From contig NZ_CP013189.1 in assembly GCF_001444425.1 (NCBI RefSeq), positions 1,178,001 through 1,242,000 on the forward strand: DNA of 64,000 bases, given 5' to 3'. The stretch's first letter is position 1. Every line of letters begins with the position of its first letter. The position numbers and the translations under genes are program-made. The DNA is from Pseudohongiella spirulinae. Its GTDB lineage: Bacteria; Pseudomonadota; Gammaproteobacteria; Pseudomonadales; Pseudohongiellaceae. Under the pieces are notes generated by a model, which made no database searches, was not told the DNA's origin, and saw only the letters and a program-made list of their open reading frames with translations. This document shows, piece after piece, positions 16,904 through 24,161 of this stretch.

Positions 16904-18300
16904 GCCAAGCGCATTATGATGTGATAATTATCGGTGCAGGGATTGCTGGACTGGGGTGTGCGACAAAGTTAGTTGAATCCGGTATTCCTGCAGACCGTAT
17001 TGTTATTCTGGAAGCACGTGACAGGTCAGGTGGCCGAATTCACAATGCGGCTGATGACCCCATGTTGGACATTCCACTGTCCGGGATTTCCCCTGCAGCG
17101 CTCGAAATGGGAGCTGGCTGGATACATGGTCATGGGAAACAGCACCTCTTGAGTCAGTTGCTGAGCGAGAGCAAAGCAGGGGAGCCTGTTGTTACCGATT
17201 GGCGCCGGACCCAATTCAGCTATCAAGGTTCCGGCCGCCAACTTGGATTGTTGGCGATTGGCAGCGCGATGATGCGGGTCGGTTTCTCTGCAGCGATTGG
17301 CTATGCTCGAAGAGCGCTGACCTCTAAACATCAGTCCAAAGCTGCGGCGTCGACGTTGTTTCCTGTTGCGAGCTTGCACCGGACGCCCGAAGCGCAAATG
17401 TTGCTTTATACTCAGGCTGAAGCCAGTTATGCGGCTCCTTTGAGCGATATGGCTGTCTCGTTACTCGGCCAAAATGAAACTCAAGGCATTGACGCACAGC
17501 CGCATGAAGGTATGTCGTGGTTTGTCAAGAAACTGGTTAATTGTGCGCCGTCTATTCGTTATCGTGCGCGCGTGGTCAGTCTGTCGCACGCCTCCCCCGA
17601 TGAAAGCGTTCAGGCGCACGTCTGCTGCGCAGATGGTAGTGCGCTCAGCGCCAGGTTGGGCGTTGTAGTTACGGTGCCACTTGGGGTACTGAAAAATGAC
17701 ATGATCAAGTTCTCGCCACCACTTCCTCCTGCGCATCTGGCGGCATTGAAGCGTGTTGCAATGGCGAAATTCACGAAAGTGCTTGTGATATTTCCAAGAC
17801 GATTCTGGGACAGCGGCAAGCACGGTTTTATTGTTGTACGCGACGATTCCGCAGCGCGCAACGAGCTTCATTCGGCATCATACCTTTGCGTGTGGCACAA
17901 TGTCAGCGCAATCCATGGCGCTGCGCCGGACAAGCCAAATGCATTATTGGGTATTGCCACCAGCCATGGTGCTCTGCATGTGGACTCATTGACGGAGAAT
18001 GAGTTAGAACAGTTGGTTAGTCAGCGTCTATGTGCAGCCTTTGGTCTGGAGACGCTTCCGTTTAAACCGCTGGCAATCCTGCGGTCTGCCTGGAACAACG
18101 ATCCATTGAGCGGCTATGGCGCTTATACCTACCCAACTTTGGGTGCGCAGAAAGCTGATTTCGATGCGCTGGCAACAGACTGCCCGCCTTTTTACTTTGC
18201 CGGGGAACATACCTGGCTCAAAGAAATCGGAACCGTACACGGTGCGCTGCAAAGTGGGCAGGCCGCTGCCCTGCGCATCATCGAAAAGGTTCTGACCTGA
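16900..18300 (+). CDS. Flavin-containing amine oxidase
   Basis: A 466-residue FAD-dependent oxidoreductase of the monoamine/polyamine oxidase family. The N-terminal dinucleotide fold (DVIIIGAGIAGLG, then VILEARDRSGGRIHN) and the C-terminal FAD motif (YFAGEHTWLKEIGTVHGALQSGQAAA) are both complete. The conserved Lys expected near the flavin N5 is seen in MAKFTKVLVIFPRRFW. There is no signal peptide, so it should be cytoplasmic unless carried out with a partner. The GTG start overlaps the repeat-protein stop (GTGA), so expression is coupled to a secreted protein, an unusual pairing. The substrate could be a polyamine or an aromatic amine. Confidence 0.85.
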   Translation: MSQAHYDVIIIGAGIAGLGCATKLVESGIPADRIVILEARDRSGGRIHNAADDPMLDIPLSGISPAALEMGAGWIHGHGKQHLLSQLLSESKAGEPVVTDWRRTQFSYQGSGRQLGLLAIGSAMMRVGFSAAIGYARRALTSKHQSKAAASTLFPVASLHRTPEAQMLLYTQAEASYAAPLSDMAVSLLGQNETQGIDAQPHEGMSWFVKKLVNCAPSIRYRARVVSLSHASPDESVQAHVCCADGSALSARLGVVVTVPLGVLKNDMIKFSPPLPPAHLAALKRVAMAKFTKVLVIFPRRFWDSGKHGFIVVRDDSAARNELHSASYLCVWHNVSAIHGAAPDKPNALLGIATSHGALHVDSLTENELEQLVSQRLCAAFGLETLPFKPLAILRSAWNNDPLSGYGAYTYPTLGAQKADFDALATDCPPFYFAGEHTWLKEIGTVHGALQSGQAAALRIIEKVLT

Positions 18301-18452
18301 ATTCCCTGCTGTATGGCTGGAACTTGAGTAGTTACGACAATAAAGGAAATCTGCGCTCTGAAGTTCTGAGCGACTGACTTGAAGGGCAGGACAATTGGCT
18401 GATTGACTGGCGGGGTGAAGGATTTGGATTTATAGTCGGGAACAAGGAATAG
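18297..18452 (+). pseudogene. Decayed fragment of a TgpA-like transglutaminase gene
   Basis: Read in the frame that begins at 18297, the DNA encodes LNSLLYGWNLSSYDNKGNLRSE..., which aligns without gaps to the TgpA-like protein (gene at 12076) just before its last membrane helix: YGWNL, YDN, LR and E all match in register over about 27 codons. A TGA then stands where the intact copy has the Trp codon of NNWL, and similarity fades. No further part of the gene is present; the amine oxidase stop overlaps its first codon. It is therefore a relic of a second, diverged transglutaminase gene or of a duplicated operon end. Confidence 0.7.
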
Positions 18453-18591
18453 GCGTGCCCTGGAAGGTCGTGCGGGCACGGAATGTTGGTAAGGTGTGCA
18501 GAGTATCGGGATTTTCGGTTTAAATTTATCAAGTATTCAAAAAGATGGTCTTTTTTAATTATGGATATTCGTGCATACGCGCTATACAAAA
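18453..18591. other. Non-coding stretch left of the cassette junction
   Basis: About 140 AT-rich bases without a recognisable gene. They connect the transglutaminase relic to the attI-like core at 18583-18599. No integrase gene or remnant of one could be seen on either strand, and no clear cassette promoter was identified. Confidence 0.4.
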
Positions 18592-18599
18592 GTTATGTG
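18582..18599 (+). other. attI-like recombination core
   Basis: The sequence CTATACAAAAGTTATGTG has the form of an integron attI core; the class 1 attI1 core ends CTAAAACAAAGTTAGG. The crossover triplet GTT is at 18592-18594, and the seven bases right of the crossover (TTATGTG) are the same as those right of the crossover in the attC at 19370-19428, as expected if a cassette was inserted here. Confidence 0.55.
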
Positions 18600-18633
18600 A
18601 ATACTCAAGGTCTACAAAGCAAGGAGAGACAAA

Positions 18634-19401
18634 TTGGAGTATGAGTTCGAAAGTCTTAACCCCGCGGAAGTTGCTATCCTGTGGCTGGCCTCTGACCTGA
18701 CCAGAGATGATAAAGAAAAACCGACAATTCTGGCTTCAAATGCAACCTTGATATTGATGACAGTTTTGGCCCAGGGTTTTGCCAAGCTCAATAATCCTCG
18801 ACTAGCCGAAAGAGCATTGTCTGAGATTTCAACATACAGCAAAGACTTGGTGCAGCATATCGCAGAACGTGGAAGCTATGTGCGCTACGATCTCCCAGTC
18901 AGAAAGCTGCTAGAGAAACTAGATGACATCGGTTTCCCCTTGGTCATTGATGAACCAAACGTAGGGAAAGAGGGGAAGAAGCGTAGCAAGGTCTCTATTG
19001 CCTATGAGCAAGCATCAGAGATGTATGAGAACACCCTTAGAGAGCTCGAGGAAAAAGAACTACTCATAGATCCACCCTGGTACAAAAACTCATTAGCTGC
19101 CGGCTCACTTATTGTTCTATTGGGTTCAGTTCCCCTGGAGATAAACATCAAGACGGAAAAAGGGCAGCAAGTCGTCACTTCAGCAGAGGCGAAATTTTGG
19201 AGCTATGAAAATGTTGTAGATGGTGACTCTGAGAATACTCATATCAATATCAAGCTTGCAAAGTTTATTGATAAAGCCGTAGAGAATCTTGGTTCAGGTT
19301 TTGTCGACGCGTGGAAAGAGCAAAACCCTGACCGAACGGAAAGTCTGGAAATTGAGTCCGAGCGTGTATCACATAACAAGCAAAACCAGCCGGACGCATA
19401 A
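18634..19401 (+). CDS. Hypothetical cassette protein 1
   Basis: A 255-residue protein that I do not recognise. It begins with TTG preceded by AAGGAG at seven bases; no ATG fits as well. The sequence is mostly helical: a hydrophobic stretch near residue 25-45 (ASNATLILMTVLAQGFAKL), a charged middle with EKKRSK and ELEEKELL, then SLAAGSLIVLLGSVPLEINI near residue 150-170, which may be a buried strand or membrane-associated segment. The tail is acidic then polar. The stop codon lies inside the attC site, so the last eight residues are encoded by recombination-site DNA, as is common for cassette genes. No catalytic motif was seen. Codon use is AT-richer than the flanking core genes. Confidence 0.7.
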   Translation: MEYEFESLNPAEVAILWLASDLTRDDKEKPTILASNATLILMTVLAQGFAKLNNPRLAERALSEISTYSKDLVQHIAERGSYVRYDLPVRKLLEKLDDIGFPLVIDEPNVGKEGKKRSKVSIAYEQASEMYENTLRELEEKELLIDPPWYKNSLAAGSLIVLLGSVPLEINIKTEKGQQVVTSAEAKFWSYENVVDGDSENTHINIKLAKFIDKAVENLGSGFVDAWKEQNPDRTESLEIESERVSHNKQNQPDA

Positions 19402-19428
19402 ATGCGCCGCTGTTTTGGGCGTTATGTG
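19370..19428 (+). other. attC site of cassette 1
   Basis: A 59-base imperfect palindrome. The outer boxes CACATAAC (19370-19377) and GTTATGTG (19421-19428) are perfect complements. The inner arms, CAAAACCAGCCGGACGCAT on the left and ATGCGCCGCTGTTTTG on the right, pair with three unpaired bases on the left arm, which are the extrahelical bases that orient attC folding. The crossover would be between G19421 and T19422. Confidence 0.8.
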
Positions 19429-19461
19429 TTTCAGTGCCATTAGAGAGCTAGGTGAGAAACG

Positions 19462-19974
19462 ATGAATCTTGAAGACCTTGGGAACATTGGCGAACTGATA
19501 GCTGCTATCGCAACTATAGCCACGTTGGTTTATCTGGCTCTTCAGATTCGGCAGAATAATGACGCCACCAGAATCAGTGCCGGTCAGTCTATACTTTCTT
19601 CGCTAAACGAATCGCTTCAGGTGGCTTCTTCTTCGCCACAAACTGCTAGAGTTCTCATACTTGGCCAGTCGGATTTCGAGACTCTGCCTGATGATGAAAA
19701 AGCCCAGTTTACTGTATGGGTATTTTCCTGGTTCAGGGTCCTCGAGCAAGGAGAGTATTACCACAGGAAAGGATACCTGGAAGATGAAGTGTGGCAAGGA
19801 CATGTGGAGCATCTAAAACAAATCATGAAAAGCGATGCTGTTGCCCAATGGTGGGAAAGTCGGCACCATTTTTTCAATGACGATTTTCAAGCTCTCGTGA
19901 ACGAGGCGAGAATAGCAGAGACAGAAGCAAAACTACCTCGCGATGTTATTGAGAAGATAATAATTGAATCCTAA
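19462..19974 (+). CDS. Hypothetical membrane-anchored cassette protein 2
   Basis: A 170-residue protein. It has one N-terminal membrane helix (IGELIAAIATIATLVYLALQIRQN) and a helical, soluble remainder with an aromatic-rich core (FTVWVFSWFRVLEQGEYYHRKGYL, QWWESRHHFFNDDFQALV). I recall very similar proteins (LGNIGE...YLALQIRQN) as an abundant uncharacterised family in marine gammaproteobacteria, often in accessory regions. AGGTGAG precedes the ATG. It is the only gene of cassette 2. Function is unknown. Confidence 0.75.
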   Translation: MNLEDLGNIGELIAAIATIATLVYLALQIRQNNDATRISAGQSILSSLNESLQVASSSPQTARVLILGQSDFETLPDDEKAQFTVWVFSWFRVLEQGEYYHRKGYLEDEVWQGHVEHLKQIMKSDAVAQWWESRHHFFNDDFQALVNEARIAETEAKLPRDVIEKIIIES

Positions 19975-20006
19975 TGAATCTTATCCGTGAACCATTTAGC
20001 GACCAA

Positions 20007-20059
20007 CACATAACAAACGATTCCACGCGACCAGCTGCGCTGGCGCGTGAATTCGGGCG
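20007..20059 (+). other. attC site of cassette 2, right box lost
   Basis: The left box CACATAAC (20007-20014) equals that of the first attC. The arms CGATTCCACGCGACCAGC and GCTGGCGCGTGAATTCG pair with small asymmetries around a three-base loop, followed by GGGCG as in the first site. The expected GTTATGTG is replaced by GTCCTC, so recombination at this end should be impaired or marks the border with chromosomal DNA. Confidence 0.65.
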
Positions 20060-20083
20060 GTCCTCAATCTTTTTCATAAGGGA

Positions 20084-21124
20084 TTGCGAAAATTGAAATA
20101 CCCAGAACCACTGAAAAAAGGCAGTCGCGTTGCTATTACGGCGTTTTCGTCGGGAATTGCTGAGCGTCATGAGAAACGATTTCAGGAAGTTGTTCGAACG
20201 CTGAAGCAGCGTGGTTACGATGTCGTAGTCGGGGACTGTTTAAAGTCCAGGAAAAAGCATGTTAGCGCTCCGAAGGAGCAACGAGCTGACGAGTTACTGC
20301 GATTTCTGACCGACGACAACATAGACGCTGTTGCCCCTCCGTGGGGCGGAGAATTGGCAATGGAGTTACTGCCTCTGCTGGATTTCAAGCGAATTTCAAG
20401 AGCAAAACCTAAGTGGATATTCGGATTCTCTGATGTCAGCACGATTGCCGCATCGATTAATTCCGTGGTTGGATGGGCTACCGTGCACTGCTCAAACCTT
20501 ATGGATCTGGTTGATACAAATGTTGAGCCGCTGATTGCAAACACCTTGAATCATTTGGAAACACCTGTAGGCGGCACTTTTGTGCAAACTGGCTCTGAAA
20601 ACCATACAAGAAAATGGCCGGAGATTGAAACTGAACCTTTGGCTTATGTCGTTGGCGAAACAAAGACCCAGTGGAAATGGCTCGTTAGGCCCATGTCCGT
20701 GGATGCTGTATCAGGACGGTTGATCGGTGGGTGCTGGGACACCCTGTTTCATTTATTCGAAACACCATTTTTGGCGCTATCCGAGCTGAATTCAAAATAT
20801 GAAGAGGGATTGCTGCTGTATCTTGAGAATGCGGAAATGAGCCCTTGTGACCTTGTTCGTACTATCCATAACATGCAATTTCGCGGTGTGTTTAATAACG
20901 TGAATGGGCTGATACTCGGACGCAACTTACGGGCAGACTCACAAATTGAAGATGACTTAACTTATCTTGACGTATTGACTGAACATCTGGCGAACAAGAA
21001 TATTCCGGTAATGTACGACGTGGATATTGGGCATGTGCCACCGAACCTGACCCTTATCAATGGAAGTGTCGCTGAAATCAGATTGGTAAACGGCCAGGGG
21101 TCAATCACACAGTGGTTAAAATGA
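20084..21124 (+). CDS. S66 family peptidase (LD-carboxypeptidase/MccF-like)
   Basis: A 346-residue serine peptidase of family S66, which includes LdcA (trims murein tetrapeptides) and MccF (cleaves microcin C7, giving immunity). The family triad is visible: nucleophile Ser in FGFSDVST, Glu in LLYLENAEMSP and His in DIGHVPPNLTLINGS. The N-terminal domain has the usual opening KKGSRVAITAFSSG and the APKEQRADELLRFL pattern. Length fits MccF-like members (about 340). No signal peptide is present, so it is cytoplasmic, as for both subgroups. TTG at 20084 or TTG at 20093 starts the gene; the latter is better spaced from AAGGG. It follows the cassette array by 24 bases and overlaps the kinase gene. 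Confidence 0.8.
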   Translation: MRKLKYPEPLKKGSRVAITAFSSGIAERHEKRFQEVVRTLKQRGYDVVVGDCLKSRKKHVSAPKEQRADELLRFLTDDNIDAVAPPWGGELAMELLPLLDFKRISRAKPKWIFGFSDVSTIAASINSVVGWATVHCSNLMDLVDTNVEPLIANTLNHLETPVGGTFVQTGSENHTRKWPEIETEPLAYVVGETKTQWKWLVRPMSVDAVSGRLIGGCWDTLFHLFETPFLALSELNSKYEEGLLLYLENAEMSPCDLVRTIHNMQFRGVFNNVNGLILGRNLRADSQIEDDLTYLDVLTEHLANKNIPVMYDVDIGHVPPNLTLINGSVAEIRLVNGQGSITQWLK

Positions 21125-21624
21125 AAAAAGGATTACTGACATTCTTCTGTGGAAAAATGGGCGCAGGTAAAACAACCTGGTCTCGTGAGATCGCTCAAGC
21201 GCAGAATGCGGTGTTGCTGTCAGAAGACGAGTGGTTGGCATCACTTTACCCGCACGCAATCAAGACCCTGGATGATTACATTGAGCATGCTGGTCGGCTC
21301 AAAGCGCCGATGAAGAAGCTGGTTCAGTCAATTTTGTTATCTGGTACGAATGTGGTCATGGACTTTCCGGCAAACACTGTTCAGCAACGCGCCTGGTTCA
21401 GGGGCATTTTTTCTGAAATTCAGGCGCCACATGAGCTGATATACATTGATCACTCAGACGAGACCTGCCTGTTGCATATAGCCAAAAGGCGCCTGGAGCA
21501 ACCAGAGAGAGCAGCAACGGATACCAAAGAAATGTTTGATCGGGTGACGGCGCACTTTGCGGCGCCAACAGCCGATGAAGGATTTAACATTACTGTGATT
21601 GCAGCGACGTCACCCCGAAATTGA
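21121..21624 (+). CDS. Small P-loop kinase-like protein (AAA_33 type)
   Basis: A 167-residue protein with an N-terminal Walker A motif (CGKMGAGKTTWSRE), an acidic segment SEDEWLASLYP, a Walker B-like hydrophobic strand (GTNVVMDFP), and a lid-like segment rich in Arg (AKRRLEQPERAATDT). This is the plan of small P-loop phosphotransferases related to zeta toxins, chloramphenicol phosphotransferase and polynucleotide kinases. The substrate is unknown. The ATG at 21121 overlaps the S66 stop (ATGA), so the two are coupled; a GTG at 21112 is possible. Together with the S66 peptidase it may be a resistance pair, which is inference from position. Confidence 0.75.
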   Translation: MKKGLLTFFCGKMGAGKTTWSREIAQAQNAVLLSEDEWLASLYPHAIKTLDDYIEHAGRLKAPMKKLVQSILLSGTNVVMDFPANTVQQRAWFRGIFSEIQAPHELIYIDHSDETCLLHIAKRRLEQPERAATDTKEMFDRVTAHFAAPTADEGFNITVIAATSPRN

Positions 21625-21683
21625 AGTGTTAACCGGCATGTAACAATCACAAACAGCTCGGCCCTGCAGGTCCGGATGAAGGC

Positions 21684-22388
21684 CTAAAGGCGATTGCTTC
21701 TGATCAACCACTCGGCAATAAGCAGATTGATAGTCAATCCAATGAGTCTGTCGTAGTCATGAAGCAGTTGAACCAGAAGCGGCCTGAGTGTTTCCACCTG
21801 TCCAAGCGTTAGCGCGGCAACGGTTTCGACGAATAAGGGTGTGACCACTGCAAGGGAGATTGCGACGGCGCGGTACATCCAGCGTCTATGCGCAGCGATT
21901 TGGCGTTTGAGTACATGACCAAACGCGATTGTGAAGGCCACGACCATACTCAGGCTGACGATGACCAGACCCGTGAAGCGCATGCCACGTTCTTCCGGTG
22001 TGAGAACCAGATGCATCCAGACCCCTGACGCAGCCATGATATAGGCACTTAGTAGAGCAATTCGCCCACTGATGCGATGCCCCTGAAGGTGTTTGTGTCG
22101 GAATGCGGGCGAGAACTGTAAGGGAACAGTCAGGAAAAAGGCGATGCCACTGCTGCCGTGAACCAATACTGCCAGCGGCGCTTCGAAATAGCGTGCATTG
22201 ACAAGGGACGTGAGAAATTGGGAGTCCACGGGTCCGATCAATACCAGCAGGACAATCAGAATGGCTGGAATACCGGGGATGGCGGTTAATACAAACAAGG
22301 TGCCCACCAGCGGCCAGTTGTGTTTTACAGAGGCAGAGGCGATTACAGCAGGTGAATTGTCGAATTTATCTGGACTGATAGAAGTCAT
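21684..22388 (-). CDS. DUF2306 family membrane protein
   Basis: A 234-residue integral membrane protein with about six or seven hydrophobic segments. Family hallmarks are LVHGSSGIAFFLTVPLQFSP, GHRISGRIALLSAYIMAASG and the conserved histidine segment KRQIAAHRRWMYRAVAISL. These histidines are thought to bind heme or metal in relatives, but the function is not established. It is divergent from the AraC gene at 22507, which shares its promoter region and probably controls it. A paralogue lies at 38709. Confidence 0.8.
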   Translation of the reverse strand: MTSISPDKFDNSPAVIASASVKHNWPLVGTLFVLTAIPGIPAILIVLLVLIGPVDSQFLTSLVNARYFEAPLAVLVHGSSGIAFFLTVPLQFSPAFRHKHLQGHRISGRIALLSAYIMAASGVWMHLVLTPEERGMRFTGLVIVSLSMVVAFTIAFGHVLKRQIAAHRRWMYRAVAISLAVVTPLFVETVAALTLGQVETLRPLLVQLLHDYDRLIGLTINLLIAEWLIRSNRL

Positions 22389-22506
22389 CGGTTGGTCTCG
22401 TCGGCCTGGTTGGTTAACATGCCCTAAATGTTGCGCTAAACCGTGGAAATCGTCGTCCGGATCTAAAGGTTCGGACCTTCAGGAATAAAAAATATGGAAG
22501 ATTGCC
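22389..22506. promoter_or_regulatory. Divergent promoter region, DUF2306/AraC
   Basis: A 118-base gap between divergent genes. It holds a short inverted repeat, GTCCG (22455-22459) and CGGAC (22472-22476), just upstream of the AraC start. No clear -35/-10 pair was identified. Shared control of both genes by the AraC product is inferred from the layout. Confidence 0.35.
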
Positions 22507-23688
22507 GTGTCAGATAGCGCTGTTGCCTATTTTTTGACCAGTTCATCCCTGGCTATCATCGGATTCAGTGTTCATCTATTGCTTTTGCGCTCGGCAAAAC
22601 AGCCGGTGTATTTGCCGTTGGCGGGCTGCCTGAGCGCAGTTGCGGTATTGATTTGCCAGCCGGTTGTTAAAGAGCTCGCGCCCGGTCTGCAAACTTATAT
22701 TCTGCTGCTGGCCTTGCCCGCGTTGTATCTTATTCCACCTTGCTTCTGGCTTTATGTACAAGGCATCACCAGCAGTGCAAGGTGGCGACCTGAACGCGCT
22801 CATCTCAAACATTTTACTCCTGCTGGGCTCGGGCTATTCATTGTTATTTGTGCACTGCTGCTACCCGGTGAACTACGCGATGCGATGCTGGTGGAAGAGG
22901 ACATTTCTGCGCTGACATCAACACCCGACATGCTGCGCTTCATTGTTTATGGTCTGTTGATCATCACCTTTATGATGGTTCTGGGTTGGGTTGTGCAGGC
23001 GGGTTTCTATGTTCACTCAGTGTTTCGCCGCTTGCACAGCTATCGGACTCAGCTGAGGGAGTTGTTCGCCAGTACTGAGGCACGGGAAGGGCGCTGGATT
23101 CTGTGGCTCATGCTCGCTGTCGGTGGTGTCTGGCTGCTGACGGCCGGCATTCTGCTGTACGGCAACCTGGTTGCCCCTGTCCAGACAGATATTGTGATCA
23201 GAGATCTTGTGATTCTGATTATGGTCTGGAGCGTCGCGATATGGGGGTTGCGGCAAAAGCCGGGCTTTGAAGAGGTGTATCAGGGTGATAAAGAGGCGCA
23301 GGAGGTGCTTAAATCGATCACTGACGTTAAATATCAGCGCTCTGCTTTAAACCAGCAATTGGCTGAAAGTATTGTGACCAAACTGAATCACGCCATGGAA
23401 CACGATCGACTCTTTTTGGATGCCTCACTGTCATTGCCCAGGCTTGCCAGGCATATCTCACGCTCGGCGAATCACATTTCACAGACCTTGAACGAAACCA
23501 TGGGGGTCAATTTCTTCGACTATGTGAATCGTTACCGGGTCAATGCTGCTAAAGAACAGCTGCAAAACACGGACGATACGGTGCTGGATATCGCGATGAA
23601 TGTTGGCTTTAACGCCAAGTCTTCGTTCTATACGGCTTTCAAGAAAGAAACGGGGATCACGCCCAACCAATTCCGAAAAGCCAGTTAA
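22507..23688 (+). CDS. AraC-family regulator with N-terminal membrane domain
   Basis: A 393-residue protein of the same architecture as the product of 3357. About seven hydrophobic segments fill the first ~250 residues (FSVHLLLLRSA, YILLLALPALYLIPPCFWLYV, AGLGLFIVICALLLPGEL, VYGLLIITFMMVLGWVV, WILWLMLAVGGVWLLTAGILLYG). The C-terminal AraC HTH domain spans about 290-390: SLPRLARHISRSANHISQTLNE and TVLDIAMNVGFNAKSSFYTAFKKETGITPNQFRK. Start is GTG. It stands divergent to the DUF2306 gene and is followed after 12 bases by the GFA gene, its likely co-transcribed neighbour. The ligand is unknown. Confidence 0.85.
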   Translation: MSDSAVAYFLTSSSLAIIGFSVHLLLLRSAKQPVYLPLAGCLSAVAVLICQPVVKELAPGLQTYILLLALPALYLIPPCFWLYVQGITSSARWRPERAHLKHFTPAGLGLFIVICALLLPGELRDAMLVEEDISALTSTPDMLRFIVYGLLIITFMMVLGWVVQAGFYVHSVFRRLHSYRTQLRELFASTEAREGRWILWLMLAVGGVWLLTAGILLYGNLVAPVQTDIVIRDLVILIMVWSVAIWGLRQKPGFEEVYQGDKEAQEVLKSITDVKYQRSALNQQLAESIVTKLNHAMEHDRLFLDASLSLPRLARHISRSANHISQTLNETMGVNFFDYVNRYRVNAAKEQLQNTDDTVLDIAMNVGFNAKSSFYTAFKKETGITPNQFRKAS

Positions 23689-23700
23689 AAAGGAAGATTA

Positions 23701-24102
23701 ATGAACAGTTACCTTGGGTCCTGTCTGTGTGGCACTGCAAAATTTGAAGTGCAGGGTGAGTTTGAGAGCTTTTATCTGTGCCACTGTCGGCATTGTCAAA
23801 AGGATACCGGATCTGCCCATGCGGCCAATCTGTTTTCGCAGTCAGCCAAACTGACCTGGTTGGCGGGATCGGATTCTGTGACAACGTTTACACTGGCGGG
23901 CACGCGCCACAGTAAAAGTTTCTGTCGGTGTTGTGGGTCCGCACTGCCATGCACGCACATGCCTGGTTTGCTTGTTGTTCCTGCTGGATGTCTGGACACA
24001 GAAGTCTCTATAAAACCAACAGCCCACTTGTTTACAGCCAGCAAAGCGATTTGGGACAAAGAGTTAGAGGCCTTGCCTGAGTTCGAGGGGCCGCCCAAAT
24101 AG
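23701..24102 (+). CDS. GFA/CENP-V family zinc protein
   Basis: A 133-residue protein of the glutathione-dependent formaldehyde-activating (GFA) fold. Zinc-binding cysteines are seen in SCLCGT, the family loop LCHCRHCQKDTGS, and FCRCCGS. GFA proteins bind zinc and in some cases glutathione; enzymatic activation of formaldehyde is disputed for most members, so this is best called a small zinc protein. AAGGAAG precedes the ATG, and the gene is 12 bases after the AraC stop. Confidence 0.85.
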   Translation: MNSYLGSCLCGTAKFEVQGEFESFYLCHCRHCQKDTGSAHAANLFSQSAKLTWLAGSDSVTTFTLAGTRHSKSFCRCCGSALPCTHMPGLLVVPAGCLDTEVSIKPTAHLFTASKAIWDKELEALPEFEGPPK

Positions 24103-24161
24103 AGCCCGATAGCCCGCGCCGACTATGAAGCTGAAATCGGTGTGGGATTTATTTACCTTTT

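Larger units (their letters stand above)
18592..20059 (+). mobile_element. Integrase-less integron remnant: two gene cassettes
   Basis: Cassette 1 runs from the crossover at 18592/18593 to 19421 and carries one gene (18634). Cassette 2 runs from 19422 to about 20059 and carries one gene (19462). Each has a single plus-strand gene with short flanks followed by an attC-type imperfect palindrome, the standard cassette layout. Base composition is visibly more AT-rich than the neighbours. The right end (GGGCG followed by GTCC) lacks the GTT triplet, so the array ends there or its last site has decayed. No integrase is present in the window; the state fits what are called clusters of attC sites lacking integrases, here with an attI-like left border. 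Confidence 0.7.

Noticed and set aside
20060-21680. S66 peptidase and kinase genes as a third integron cassette
   Set aside because: No attC follows 21624 on inspection, and the second attC lacks its right box, so cassette status cannot be supported.
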